This document shows, one piece after another, positions 27,290 through 36,808 of a stretch of DNA of 64,000 nucleotides. The DNA lies in NCBI RefSeq assembly GCF_000152845.1, contig NZ_CH902584.1, positions 2,490,707 to 2,554,706 of the forward strand, written 5' to 3'. A model generated the notes under the pieces. That model saw only the letters and a list, made by a program, of their open reading frames with translations, did not search any database and had not been told where the DNA came from. Numbering within the stretch: the stretch's first letter is position 1; every line of letters begins with the position of its first letter. The DNA is from Roseovarius sp. 217 (GTDB lineage Bacteria > Pseudomonadota > Alphaproteobacteria > Rhodobacterales > Rhodobacteraceae). Both the position numbers and the translations under genes were made by a program.

Positions 27290-27779
27290 GGGCGGAGCGG
27301 CACGCGGTCTGGCAGGCGTCACGATAGGCGCGGCACGCGGTCTGCGGTCACGTCGCAAAACTCCGTCGCGGAAGATTAAGACAGTAAGGTTTACCCGCCA
27401 CATCCCGTTCGGAAAAGCGCAAGCATTGGGCTATGCGCGCCTCAGTTTCTGATCGGTTTATATCCAATACGAATGCTCAGGATACTCACTTTAGATAGTA
27501 TTGCGCATCCATTTTAATGATGTAGGTTTAGCGAGATTTTGGTTTGGATCGAGATATGGATATCCTATTGCACTCGGCTTTGCCACGCTTCATACCGGTC
27601 CTGCAAAGGTGACGGCGCAACCGCGCCGCAGCTTTCTGACATCAGATTGAGTAGAGACTTTGTCTCTTTATTTTAGTGACAGTCTCTCGAGTTCTGCTTT
27701 TTTGTGCATCACATCCCAATCGCAATACCCGACACGCGCTCGCGCGCGCGTTGCCTAAAATTGAGAAAGAGAATTACCC
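27290..27779 (+). other. 490-bp non-coding region before the giant RTX gene
   Basis: Contains a 14-bp direct repeat CGGCACGCGGTCTG (27298-27311 and 27331-27344), an AT-rich centre (27450-27570) likely to hold promoters, a small hairpin AGAGAC-TTT-GTCTCT followed by TTATTTT (27653-27674; a possible leader attenuator), and an alternating CG run near 27731-27750. No credible gene is seen. Confidence 0.5.
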
Positions 27780-30700
27780 ATGGCCACCTTTACAGTCACG
27801 ACTCTTGAGGACGAAAATGACGTCGGTGCGAGCGTTGGTACACCTGGTGGCACCGGGCTATCCCTGCGCGAAGCTTTGGCTCTTGCCAATGACGAAGGGG
27901 CAAATCCCGGCGCAGATACCATTGTTTTCGCATCCGAAACGGGGGACGCGTTTGAGACCGGCGGAACGATCACGCTCGCTGGAACGCATCTGGTTCTGAC
28001 ATCAGATGTGACAATCGACGGGGACGTTGATGGGGATGGCACAGCGGATGTGACGCTCGATGGGAACAACCAGAGCCGCATTTTCTGGCAGGATGACAGC
28101 ACGGCCATCATCAACGGCGTTAACCTGGTGAACGGGAACCCGCCGGGCACCAGTGGTCCAGACAACGCCGGGGGCGCTGTTTATGTGTCGAGCGGCACGT
28201 TCGACTTTCGGAACGGGACGATCAGTGACAATTTTGCGGAATATGGCGGCGGTATTTTCAGCTTTGGGACCGTCATTCTCTCGAATGCCACAATTTCCAA
28301 TAACGTTTCCAACAGCACCAGATTTTCCGCAGGTGGATTGACGAGCATCGGCGAGGCAACGCTTACCAATGTCACGATCAGTGGCAATACCAGCAATGCT
28401 GGCGGCGGTGGGATGTACAGCTATGGCCCCTCAACGCTGACGAATGTCACGATTACTGGAAACTCGGCCACGACCGGAGGCGGGATCCAAAATTATGACG
28501 GGACTCTCACGATCACGGATTCGATCGTGATCGGCAACACCGGCGGTGACATTGTCACCGAGGCCGGAGCAACCACCAACACCGTCAACTCTATCGTCAG
28601 CGGCTTTTCATCTGCGGAGATCTTTGCTGCCGTTGACCCTGTCACGGGCGGCGGTCTGCTCGCGGACAATGGCGGCGGTCTTGAAACGGTCGCTCTTCTC
28701 GATGATCCGACCAACCCCGCAATTGACCAAGCGACTGCAGGTGCGCCGACAACGGACGCACGCGGCATTGAAGCCTTTGACGATTCGAATTTTGTGAACA
28801 CCAACGGCAGCGCGCGCGATCTTGGCGCGTTTGAACTTACACCGGATCTGTCCAAGTTGGTTGTCACCACGCTCGACGATGTCGTTGACGAGTTCGACGG
28901 CGTGATCTCGCTGCGCGAAGCCATCGCCTTTGCCGACAGTCTGGCGGGAGAAAACACCGTCACATTCGACGCGTCGCTGGCTGGGGGCACGCTTGTCTTG
29001 ACGCAAGGCGTCCTCGAGTTGACCGACGCCGATGGTGTCATAATCAATGGGGATATTGACGGGGATCTGGCCGCCGACATTACGATCAGCGGCAACGATG
29101 CCAGCCGGGTCTTTATGATCTCCGGGGCGGGCAACAGCGCGGAATTGCGAAGCCTCGACATCACCAACGGCTTTACGGCTGAAGATCGTGGCGGTGCCAT
29201 ATTTTCGGGCGCGGACACAAACATGACCTTGGTGAATTCCACGGTCCGCGACTCGGCATCATTCCTTGCCGCGGGTGGCATGACAATTTACGGCACTGCC
29301 AACGTCGTCAATTCGACCTTCACTGGCAACGCGTCGCAATACGTCACTGCCCTTGAAGTTTCGGGTGCCGATGGTATCGGAACCCTGGTCAATGTCACGG
29401 TGACCGGGAACACCGACACTGGCGGAATTGGCTTGAACGGTGTCGGGGCCATCGCCGGTCAGTTGACGATCACGAACAGCACCCTGCAGGGTGATACGGC
29501 GGTGTTCGCCGCCGGTACAGTCAATATCTACAATTCGGCGGTTGATGGGATTGTTGGCGGCTCTCTGGCCTCTGCCTATAACAACGTATTCAAGGACGCT
29601 CCGAGTATTACCAATGGAGCGGGCAACCTGACGAATGTTGCCGATCTCGGTCTTGGGGCGCTGGCCGACAATGGCGGTCCGGTCCAAACCCTTGCGCCGC
29701 AGATTGGCTCGGTGCTGATCAATGCTGGCGATGTCACCTATCTGCCGCTTGATACGGCGGATGCCGATGGCGACGGGGATCGAGCCGAGACCCTTTCGAT
29801 TGCTGCTGATGGCGGTGTGCGCCTGCTCGGTAGCGGGCTAGAGGCCGGTGCTGTTGAATTCACACTGCCCGATGCCATTGACGACGCGTTCTCGACCGAC
29901 GAGGCAACGGCAATTGGCGTGGGTCTCAACCTTTTCGATGCGAACGGCACGACGGCTGATAGTAGTGTGGACGGCAATCTTACAATCACCGCGGTCAACG
30001 GAGAGGCTGCGGATGTCGGAACGCAGGTGACCCTCGCGTCTGGTGCTCTTTTGCTTGTCAATGACGACGGCACGTTCTCTTATGATCCGAACGGTGCATT
30101 CGAAGCCTTGAGCGGGGCTGGCGGTGCCACTCCGCAGGGCACGGACAGCTTTACCTATACGCTCAACGGCACCGACACCGCCACTGTCACCATCACACTC
30201 AACGGCCTCAACGACGCGCCGGTGGCAACCGGCGAGACGCTGACCGCCACCAACGAAGATACCGCGATCACCTATGCGGCGGCGGACCTGCTTGGCAATG
30301 ACAGCGATGTTGACGGCGACACCCTGAGCATCGCCAGCGTGAGTTCGGGCACCGGCGGCACGGCTGTGCTCAACGGCGACGGCACGGTCACCTTCACGCC
30401 TGACGCGGATTTCAACGGCGCGGCGGAGTTCACCTACACGGTGACTGACGGCACCGCGACCACCGAGGCGGTCACGGCCAGCCTGACGGTGACGGCGGTC
30501 AATGATGCGCCGGTGGTGGCAGGCGAAGTGCTGACCGCAACGGCAGAGGATACTGCGATCACCTATGCGGCGGCGGACCTGCTTGGCAATGACAGCGATG
30601 TTGACGGCGACACCCTGAGCATCGCCAGCGTGACCTCGGGCACCGGCGGCACGGCAGTGCTGAACGGCGACGGCACGGTCACCTTCACGCCCGATGCGGA

Positions 30701-32747
30701 TTTCAACGGCGCGGCGGAATTCACCTACACGGTGACCGACGGCACCGCGACCACCGAGGCGGTCACGGCCAGCCTGACAGTGACGGCGGTCAACGATGCG
30801 CCGGTGGCAACCGGCGAGACGCTGGCCGCCACCAACGAAGATACTGCGATCACCTATGCGGCGGCGGATCTGACGGGCAATGACAGCGATGTTGAGGGCG
30901 ACACCCTGAGCATCGCCAGCGTGACCTCGGGCACCGGCGGCACGGCTGTGCTGAACGGCGACGGCACGGTCACCTTCACGCCCGATGCGGATTTCAACGG
31001 CGCGGCGGAGTTTACCTACACAGTGACCGACGGCACCGCGACCACCGAGGCGGTCACGGCCAGCCTGACGGTGACGGCGGTCAATGATGCGCCGGTGGCA
31101 ACCGGCGAGACGCTGGCCGCCACCAACGAAGATACTGCGATCACCTATGCGGCGGCGGATCTGCTTGGCAATGACAGCGATGTTGAGGGCGACACCCTGA
31201 GCATCGCCAGCGTGACCTCGGGCACCGGCGGCACGGCTGTGCTCAACGGCGACGGCACGGTCACCTTCACGCCCGATGCGGATTTCAACGGCGCGGCGGA
31301 GTTCACCTACACGGTGACCGACGGCACCGCGACCACCGAGGCGGTCACGGCCAGCCTGACGGTGACGGCGGTCAACGATGCGCCGACAGTTGCGCTCGAC
31401 AACGTGGTGATGAGCCTGCCGGAAGATGTTGACACATCCAATCGGATCAAGGTGGCCGATATCATCGTGACCGATGATAGCCTTGGCGAGGCGGTTTTGG
31501 GCCTCTTGGGCGCAGATGCGGCGCTGTTTGAAATCGACGGTGCCGAGCTCTTTCTGGCGGCTGGCGCAGCGCTGGATTTCGAGAGTGATGCAGAGTTGCA
31601 GGTCAGTGTTACCGTGAACGACCCCACACTCGGAACAGGTGTAGAAGATACGGTGGGGCTGTTGTTGACCATCACCGATGTCGAGGAGAACGACACCTCG
31701 CAACCCATCGCTACACCGGGCCCTGACTCGATCGTCGGGGGTGCTGAAGCAGATATTTTCAACGGTCTTGCCGGTGACGATACCATGCTCGGTGGCAACG
31801 GGGATGACACGCTGGGCGGCGGCTCAGGCAATGATATGGTGCTGGGCGAGGACGGGAATGACAGTCTCGGTGGTGGGTCTGGATCGGACACGCTCAATGG
31901 CGGGTCCGGGAACGATACGCTTGGTGGCGGACTGGATGATGATTTCCTTGCCGGGGGCAGCGGTGACGATGTCCTATCGGCGGACACCGGGAACGATGTG
32001 ATCGGTGGCGGTGAGGGGGACGATGTTCTCCGGGGAGGCTCGGGCAACGACAGTCTCTACGGCGGTGACGGCAATGACGGCGTGGCTGGCGGACAAGGCG
32101 ACGATCTTTTGAAGGGCGGGGCGGGCGACGATTGGATCGCAGGCGGCGCCGGGGCCGATACAATCTTTGGTGCCAGCGGTAACGACACGATTGGCGGCGG
32201 AGTTGGAGTGGATTCGATACATGCCGGCTCTGGGGACGATGTGATTGCCGCTGGCGGTGGTGACGATAGCGTCAACGGCGGCATCGGCCATGACACGATT
32301 CTGGGTGGAGATGGACAAGACGCACTCAACGGTGGCGCAGGCCGGGATAACATCGACGGTGGGGCAGGCGACGACAGTATTGACGGAGGACTGGGTACTG
32401 ACCTGCTTCAGGGCGGTCTTGGTGATGACCTCCTGTTTGGGGGCGGGGCCAACGATACCCTGGACGGTGGAGCCGGAGCGGACACGTTGCGCGGCGGTGA
32501 GGGCAACGATGTGCTGACCGGAGGATTTGGCGCGGATGTGTTTGTCTTTGCCAGTTCTGATGGTGCCGATACAGTGAGCGACTTTCAGGACGGGGTTGAT
32601 CTGCTGGTCTTCGAGGGGGGGCTGGGTTTCTCGGATCTCACAATTACGGACACCGGCGAGGGGGCTGTGATCACTGGCACCGGGGGCAGCATCCTGCTTG
32701 CAGGCCTTGATGCGGACCAAATCGACGCTGCAGATTTCTTGTTCTGA
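27780..32747 (+). CDS. Giant secreted RTX protein with beta-helix and cadherin-like repeats
   Basis: 1655 residues, probably a type I secreted surface or matrix adhesin. Order: two CSLREA-type beta-helix domains (SLREA at about residues 28 and 377); a VCBS-like domain (about 700-809); four nearly identical 97-residue cadherin-like repeats (810-1197) with NDAP starts; one more cadherin-like domain (to about 1305); about thirty GGxGxDxx calcium-binding nonapeptides (1310-1585); and a C-terminal secretion-signal-like end finishing in ADFLF. There is no Sec signal, consistent with type I export. No export genes are adjacent, so the exporter must be elsewhere. Confidence 0.9.
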   Translation: MATFTVTTLEDENDVGASVGTPGGTGLSLREALALANDEGANPGADTIVFASETGDAFETGGTITLAGTHLVLTSDVTIDGDVDGDGTADVTLDGNNQSRIFWQDDSTAIINGVNLVNGNPPGTSGPDNAGGAVYVSSGTFDFRNGTISDNFAEYGGGIFSFGTVILSNATISNNVSNSTRFSAGGLTSIGEATLTNVTISGNTSNAGGGGMYSYGPSTLTNVTITGNSATTGGGIQNYDGTLTITDSIVIGNTGGDIVTEAGATTNTVNSIVSGFSSAEIFAAVDPVTGGGLLADNGGGLETVALLDDPTNPAIDQATAGAPTTDARGIEAFDDSNFVNTNGSARDLGAFELTPDLSKLVVTTLDDVVDEFDGVISLREAIAFADSLAGENTVTFDASLAGGTLVLTQGVLELTDADGVIINGDIDGDLAADITISGNDASRVFMISGAGNSAELRSLDITNGFTAEDRGGAIFSGADTNMTLVNSTVRDSASFLAAGGMTIYGTANVVNSTFTGNASQYVTALEVSGADGIGTLVNVTVTGNTDTGGIGLNGVGAIAGQLTITNSTLQGDTAVFAAGTVNIYNSAVDGIVGGSLASAYNNVFKDAPSITNGAGNLTNVADLGLGALADNGGPVQTLAPQIGSVLINAGDVTYLPLDTADADGDGDRAETLSIAADGGVRLLGSGLEAGAVEFTLPDAIDDAFSTDEATAIGVGLNLFDANGTTADSSVDGNLTITAVNGEAADVGTQVTLASGALLLVNDDGTFSYDPNGAFEALSGAGGATPQGTDSFTYTLNGTDTATVTITLNGLNDAPVATGETLTATNEDTAITYAAADLLGNDSDVDGDTLSIASVSSGTGGTAVLNGDGTVTFTPDADFNGAAEFTYTVTDGTATTEAVTASLTVTAVNDAPVVAGEVLTATAEDTAITYAAADLLGNDSDVDGDTLSIASVTSGTGGTAVLNGDGTVTFTPDADFNGAAEFTYTVTDGTATTEAVTASLTVTAVNDAPVATGETLAATNEDTAITYAAADLTGNDSDVEGDTLSIASVTSGTGGTAVLNGDGTVTFTPDADFNGAAEFTYTVTDGTATTEAVTASLTVTAVNDAPVATGETLAATNEDTAITYAAADLLGNDSDVEGDTLSIASVTSGTGGTAVLNGDGTVTFTPDADFNGAAEFTYTVTDGTATTEAVTASLTVTAVNDAPTVALDNVVMSLPEDVDTSNRIKVADIIVTDDSLGEAVLGLLGADAALFEIDGAELFLAAGAALDFESDAELQVSVTVNDPTLGTGVEDTVGLLLTITDVEENDTSQPIATPGPDSIVGGAEADIFNGLAGDDTMLGGNGDDTLGGGSGNDMVLGEDGNDSLGGGSGSDTLNGGSGNDTLGGGLDDDFLAGGSGDDVLSADTGNDVIGGGEGDDVLRGGSGNDSLYGGDGNDGVAGGQGDDLLKGGAGDDWIAGGAGADTIFGASGNDTIGGGVGVDSIHAGSGDDVIAAGGGDDSVNGGIGHDTILGGDGQDALNGGAGRDNIDGGAGDDSIDGGLGTDLLQGGLGDDLLFGGGANDTLDGGAGADTLRGGEGNDVLTGGFGADVFVFASSDGADTVSDFQDGVDLLVFEGGLGFSDLTITDTGEGAVITGTGGSILLAGLDADQIDAADFLF
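30207..31370 (+). repeat. Four tandem 291-bp repeats inside the RTX gene
   Basis: Units 30207-30497, 30498-30788, 30789-31079 and 31080-31370 each encode 97 residues beginning (L/V)NDAPV. They are almost identical even at third codon positions, so they arose by recent duplication or are kept alike by gene conversion. Units 1 and 2 encode NDSDVDGD; units 3 and 4 encode NDSDVEGD. Confidence 0.95.
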
Positions 32748-32766
32748 CTGTTCGGCGACCCTCTTT

Positions 32767-32803
32767 GAGCTTTCCGGTTTTTCGTTGAACGACCGGAAAG
32801 CTC
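32767..32803. terminator. Hairpin terminator after the RTX gene
   Basis: Perfect 12-bp inverted repeat GAGCTTTCCGGT / ACCGGAAAGCTC with a 13-nt T-rich loop, 20 bp after the RTX stop and in the convergent gap before the leftward phosphoesterase gene. The trailing T-run is poor on either strand, but it is probably a terminator serving both. Confidence 0.65.
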
Positions 32804-32931
32804 TGATCCTTTGATTTGAGCGCGCCGTCCAGAAATCTCACTTGCCACGTCTTCGTTGAGGGGACGTTGCACACTCGCTTGAGGTGTCGGCTGCATCGAT
32901 AGCGCCGATGCCGGTCTGCCACCGCGCCATC

Positions 32932-33729
32932 TCAGAACCGAAACGGGCCCTCGCCATGGCGCAACGGCAATTCGGTCCAGACCCCACCGGCGCCCGTGTC
33001 GATCAGTGCGCATCCCGTCGGACCTGTCATGAACCCAACCGGCGCATCCTCGCGCAGGTCCAGAGCGAATGCACTACAGCAGGAGGGGGCCGTCACAACC
33101 GGATGTCGTCCCAGAAGGCCATGATAGACGCCGTGCACATGCCCCGCGAGCACCCGGACCGGCGCATCATGCTGATCCAGAACAATCCTTAGAGCGTTGG
33201 GATTTTCAAGACCGATAGCATCCATGAACCGGAGTCCGGTCCGCAGCGGTGGATGATGCAGCGCAACCAGTGTCTGTCTGCCTCCTGCCGTGGACAGAGC
33301 CTCGGACAAGAGCGCGAGGCTTTCGTCGCGCAAAACGCCGCCGCCCTTGCCTTCGATCAGCGTATCAAGGCCGATGACGCGCGTGTCCCCGATATCGGCG
33401 ATCCAGTCGATCAGGCCGGTGGGCCGCATCTCGGGGAGGTCGGAAAACGCGGCTCTGAATGTCTCTCGACCATCGTGATTGCCCGGCACCACAAGCAGCC
33501 TGTGTCCCAGTCGCATTAAGTCCCGGCGCGCAATCTCGTAGCTCTCGGTGCTGCCATCATCGCTGATATCCCCGGTCACAAGAACCGCATCAACTGGCCC
33601 AATCGCATCAAGCCGTGTGGTGAGCGTGTCTATGGCCAGGCGCAACAGGCGGGCTGTGTCGAGCTGACCGGAGACCAACTGACCCTCGGGGACAACATGA
33701 AGATCCGACAGGTGGAGAAAACGCGCCAT
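32932..33729 (-). CDS. GpdQ/CpdA-like metallophosphoesterase of the glycerol-phosphate operon
   Basis: 265 residues with the class III cyclic-nucleotide/glycerophosphodiesterase pattern: LHLSDLHVV, VTGDISDDG, VPGNHDG, LHHPP and LAGHVHGVYHG. Enzymes of this class hydrolyse glycerophosphodiesters (GpdQ) or cAMP (CpdA). As last gene of a Ugp-like transporter operon, 3 bp behind a permease gene, hydrolysis of imported glycerophosphodiesters to glycerol-3-phosphate and alcohol is the more likely role. It ends before the bidirectional hairpin at 32767-32803. Cytoplasmic: no signal peptide. Confidence 0.8.
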   Translation of the reverse strand: MARFLHLSDLHVVPEGQLVSGQLDTARLLRLAIDTLTTRLDAIGPVDAVLVTGDISDDGSTESYEIARRDLMRLGHRLLVVPGNHDGRETFRAAFSDLPEMRPTGLIDWIADIGDTRVIGLDTLIEGKGGGVLRDESLALLSEALSTAGGRQTLVALHHPPLRTGLRFMDAIGLENPNALRIVLDQHDAPVRVLAGHVHGVYHGLLGRHPVVTAPSCCSAFALDLREDAPVGFMTGPTGCALIDTGAGGVWTELPLRHGEGPFRF

Positions 33730-33732
33730 GCT

Positions 33733-34542
33733 CTATTTGATCCCAGTGCGCAGAAAGGCCTGCACGAACTGTCGTTGAAAGACGAGGAAGGCGACCAACA
33801 AGGGGGCCACGGACATGAGTGTTGCCGCCGAGATCACGCTGATGTTCACGCCATTCTCGGGCGCACCAAAGATCGACAGCCCCACGGTCAGGGGCCTTGT
33901 GTCGGGTGAGTTGGTGACAATGAGCGGCCAGAGAAAGTTGTTCCAATGGGTCGAGACCGACACCAGCGCATAGGCGAGATAGGTGGGCCGCGCGAGCGGC
34001 ACATAGACCCGCCAAAGGATGCCGAACCAGCCGCAGCCCTCGACACGGGCCGCATCGTGCAATTCAATCGGCACGCCCTTGAAGGCCTGACGCATTAGGA
34101 AAATGCCAAAGGCAGACGCCATATAGGGCATGCCCACCCCGAGGATCGTATCGAAGAGACCAAGGCGCGAGATCATCACATAATTCTCGACGATCAGCAC
34201 TTCGGGCAGAATGAAAAGCTGCATCAACACCAGAATGAACACGACATCGCGCCCCGGAAACCGCACCTGCGCAAAGGCAAAGCCAGCCAGCGTCGTGACA
34301 AAGAACTGTCCAATCAGGATGACCGTCACCAGAAGGAACGTGTTGAGAAAATACTTGAGCCACGGCGCACCGGCCCAAGCGGTGCGGAAATTGTCCAGCG
34401 TCCAGGGGGCGGCGACGTTGAAATTCACCGCGTCCGAGGTTGTGTGAAATGCCGCCCAGAAGGCGAAGACCAGCGGTGAGATCCAGATCACGGCCAGAAG
34501 CAGCGCGCCGAAGGCCTCGAGATGTCGGAAGAGGCCGCTCAT
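33733..34542 (-). CDS. ABC transporter permease, UgpE-like
   Basis: 269 residues with six membrane segments and the binding-protein-dependent permease EAA loop (ELHDAARVEGCGWFGILWRVYVPLARP). It follows the first permease gene with an ATGA overlap (34539-34542), which fixes the start; the longer open frame upstream is without similarity. It belongs to the CUT1 carbohydrate/glycerol-phosphate permease group. With the UgpA-like permease, binding protein and ATPase it makes a complete importer. Confidence 0.88.
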   Translation of the reverse strand: MSGLFRHLEAFGALLLAVIWISPLVFAFWAAFHTTSDAVNFNVAAPWTLDNFRTAWAGAPWLKYFLNTFLLVTVILIGQFFVTTLAGFAFAQVRFPGRDVVFILVLMQLFILPEVLIVENYVMISRLGLFDTILGVGMPYMASAFGIFLMRQAFKGVPIELHDAARVEGCGWFGILWRVYVPLARPTYLAYALVSVSTHWNNFLWPLIVTNSPDTRPLTVGLSIFGAPENGVNISVISAATLMSVAPLLVAFLVFQRQFVQAFLRTGIK

Positions 34543-35432
34543 TGGTAATGGGTCCGCTTGTCGAGAATGGTGAACTTGATCCCCGCCACGAGGCCAAGCA
34601 CCAACAGCACGAGGATCGTCATCGCCGCCGCCTGTGGTGCATCGAAAAAGGCGAATGCCATTTCCCAGATGTAATAGAGGATCAGTTTCGAGGCGTCGTT
34701 CGGGCCGCCCTTGGTCAGAATAAAGAGGTGGTCGATCAGCTTGACCGAGTTGATCAGGGCGTTGACCATGATGAAGAGCGTGGTCGGCATCAAGAGCGGC
34801 AGCACGATCCGGCGCGTGTAGGTAAAGCGACTGGCCCCCTCGATATCGGCGGCTTCCTTGAGGTCTTCGGGAATGGTCTGGAGGGCGGCGAGATAGAATA
34901 TCATGAAAAACCCCGCCTCTTTCCAGATCGTCACGATGATCACCGCCCAAAGTGCGGTTTCCGGCTGGCCCAGCCAATTGACCGATGGCAGACCAAAGAG
35001 CGCCCCGATCTGATCCAGAACGCCCAGACCCGGCGTGTAGAAGAACAGCCACAGATTTGCGGCGGCAATCATCGGCAGCACGGTGGGCGTGAAATAGGCG
35101 GTGCGCACAAAGCCGCGTGCCGGGATCTTGGAATTGGCCCAAAGCGCCATGCCAAGGGCAATCGCGATGGAAATGGGAATTGTAGCACCCGCATAGATCA
35201 GGTTGTTCGTCACCACCTTCCAAAAGGTTGGATCGGCGAAGAGGTCCGTGTAATTCTCTGTGCCCACGAATTCACTGGGCTTGCGCCGCGTGTCCCGGCT
35301 GAAAATGCTGGTCCAGAGCGTCGCCAAGGACGGATAAAAGGCAAATGTCGCGAGCAGGATCGCGGCAGGCGACAGCATGAGCCATCCGTATATCGCCTGT
35401 CTGCGGCGTTCGGTGTTCACGTGACTTGCCAT
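34539..35432 (-). CDS. ABC transporter permease, UgpA-like
   Basis: 297 residues with six membrane segments, starting MASHVNTERRRQAIYGWLMLSPA. The EAA loop is DLKEAADIEGASRFTYTRRIVLPLL, typical of CUT1 permeases of the first type (LacF/MalF/UgpA). It pairs with the overlapping UgpE-like permease. It lies 77 bp behind the binding-protein gene, with a strong hairpin in the gap. Substrate class is judged from the operon context (GlpR-like regulator, phosphodiesterase). Confidence 0.88.
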   Translation of the reverse strand: MASHVNTERRRQAIYGWLMLSPAAILLATFAFYPSLATLWTSIFSRDTRRKPSEFVGTENYTDLFADPTFWKVVTNNLIYAGATIPISIAIALGMALWANSKIPARGFVRTAYFTPTVLPMIAAANLWLFFYTPGLGVLDQIGALFGLPSVNWLGQPETALWAVIIVTIWKEAGFFMIFYLAALQTIPEDLKEAADIEGASRFTYTRRIVLPLLMPTTLFIMVNALINSVKLIDHLFILTKGGPNDASKLILYYIWEMAFAFFDAPQAAAMTILVLLVLGLVAGIKFTILDKRTHYQ

Positions 35433-35456
35433 GTTCGGCCTTTTACCTTGTCATAT

Positions 35457-35486
35457 GCCGGCGCCGGGCGGATGCCCGACGCCGGC
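35457..35486 (-). repeat. Stable intergenic hairpin behind the binding-protein gene
   Basis: A 13-bp GC stem with one mismatch and a four-base loop (35457-35469 with 35474-35486) follows the binding-protein stop by about 23 bp. Without a T-run it more likely protects the binding-protein mRNA 3' end, raising its level over the permeases. Confidence 0.65.
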
Positions 35487-35509
35487 GAACCGCCGGAGCG
35501 GTCGACGGA

Positions 35510-36766
35510 TCAGCGGTAGTCTTTTAACAGCCGCTCGGCGGCGTCCTGCGCCTCGGCCAGTGCATCGGCGGGCGATTTGCTGCCCGTCAAGGCCGCCTGA
35601 ATGGCGTTGTTGAGCCCATCGCGCACGCGCGCTGTTTCGAAGGTCGAGAATTCGGCAACGGCGTTCTCAAGCTGATTGCGCGCCACCAGTGCGGGCGGGA
35701 ACTCTGCGGTATAGGCCTTGAGCGCGTCCGTTTCATAGGACGCAGGCGACACGCCCATATAGCCGGTCGCGATCGACCATTCGGCGGCCTGTTCGGGCGC
35801 TGTCATGAACTCGATCAGCTTGAGGGCTGCGGCGCGCTCTTCGTCTGTGGTGTCCTCGAAGACATAGAAGTTGCCGCCGCCGGTGGGCGAGCCGGGCCGC
35901 TCATTCGCCGGAAGCACCGACACCCCGAAATCAAATTTGGCTTCGTTCTTGACCGCCGTCAGGTTGCCGGTGGAATGCCACATCATCGCGGTCTGCCCTT
36001 CGAGAAAGGCCTGACGCAGCGTGCCCCACTCGACCGTGCCTTCGGGCATGATGCCATGCTCGGTCGAGAGCGATTTCCAGAATTCCATTGTCTCGACGAC
36101 TGCCGGGTCGTCGAAATAGGTTTCCAGCCCGTCGCCGGACATCAGCTCCTTGCCGTTCTGGATGGCGAGCGCCTGAAACATCCAATAGGGATAGCCGGTC
36201 GAGGGGATCATCAGCCCGTAGGTGCCATCCTTGGTCAGGGCTTTGCCCATGCTGACCATCTCGTCCCAACTCGCCGGCGGGGCCTCGGGATCAAGGCCTG
36301 CGGCGCGGAACATGTCCTTGTTGTAATAGGCCACGATCGTCGAGCGCTGGAACGGGATGCCCCATGTCTTGCCCTCGATCCGGCCATTGGCCATCAGCGC
36401 GGGATAGAAGCTGTCGAGCCAGCCTTGGTCCACGCCTTCGATATCCTCGAAGGCCACAATCTTTTCCTGCTCGATCAGGTCATAGGCGTCGATGGAAAAC
36501 ATCACCGCCAATTGCGCAGGCTCTCCCGAGGCAAGGGCCGAAAGCGCGCGCACGCGCGTGTCATCGTAATTGCCCGAATAGATCGCATTGACCTTGATGT
36601 CTGGGTTGGCCTCTTCGAATTTGGCGACGATGCCATCAACGACCTCGGTCAGCGCACCGCCAACCGCAATCGGGTAATACATCGTCAATTCGGTTTGCGC
36701 AGCCACCGGCGCGGCGGTCAGCGTCGCCAAAGCGGTTGCCAGAGTGATCTTTCTTATAGTATTCAT
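35510..36766 (-). CDS. Extracellular solute-binding protein, UgpB-like
   Basis: 418 residues with a Sec signal peptide (MNTIRKITLATALATLTAAPVAAQ) and the family 1 binding-protein fold. Features such as IPFQRSTIVAYYNKDMFRAAGL, PTGGGNFYVFEDT and EQAAEWSIATGYMGVSP fit UgpB-type glycerol-3-phosphate/glycerophosphodiester binding proteins better than sugar-binding ones. It lies in the order regulator, ATPase, binding protein, two permeases, phosphoesterase. Ligand assignment is inference from this order and the motifs. Confidence 0.82.
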   Translation of the reverse strand: MNTIRKITLATALATLTAAPVAAQTELTMYYPIAVGGALTEVVDGIVAKFEEANPDIKVNAIYSGNYDDTRVRALSALASGEPAQLAVMFSIDAYDLIEQEKIVAFEDIEGVDQGWLDSFYPALMANGRIEGKTWGIPFQRSTIVAYYNKDMFRAAGLDPEAPPASWDEMVSMGKALTKDGTYGLMIPSTGYPYWMFQALAIQNGKELMSGDGLETYFDDPAVVETMEFWKSLSTEHGIMPEGTVEWGTLRQAFLEGQTAMMWHSTGNLTAVKNEAKFDFGVSVLPANERPGSPTGGGNFYVFEDTTDEERAAALKLIEFMTAPEQAAEWSIATGYMGVSPASYETDALKAYTAEFPPALVARNQLENAVAEFSTFETARVRDGLNNAIQAALTGSKSPADALAEAQDAAERLLKDYR

Positions 36767-36808
36767 GATTTTCTCCCAAGAATTAAAGACGGTCTTTCCA
36801 ACGTGACG

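Noticed and set aside
27725..27755. Z-DNA or functional CG-alternating element before the RTX gene
   Set aside because: The alternating CG run is short and expected by chance in GC-rich DNA; no evidence for function.
30207..31370. CRISPR array
   Set aside because: The repeats are 291-bp coding units read in one frame without spacers; no other regularly spaced short repeats were seen.
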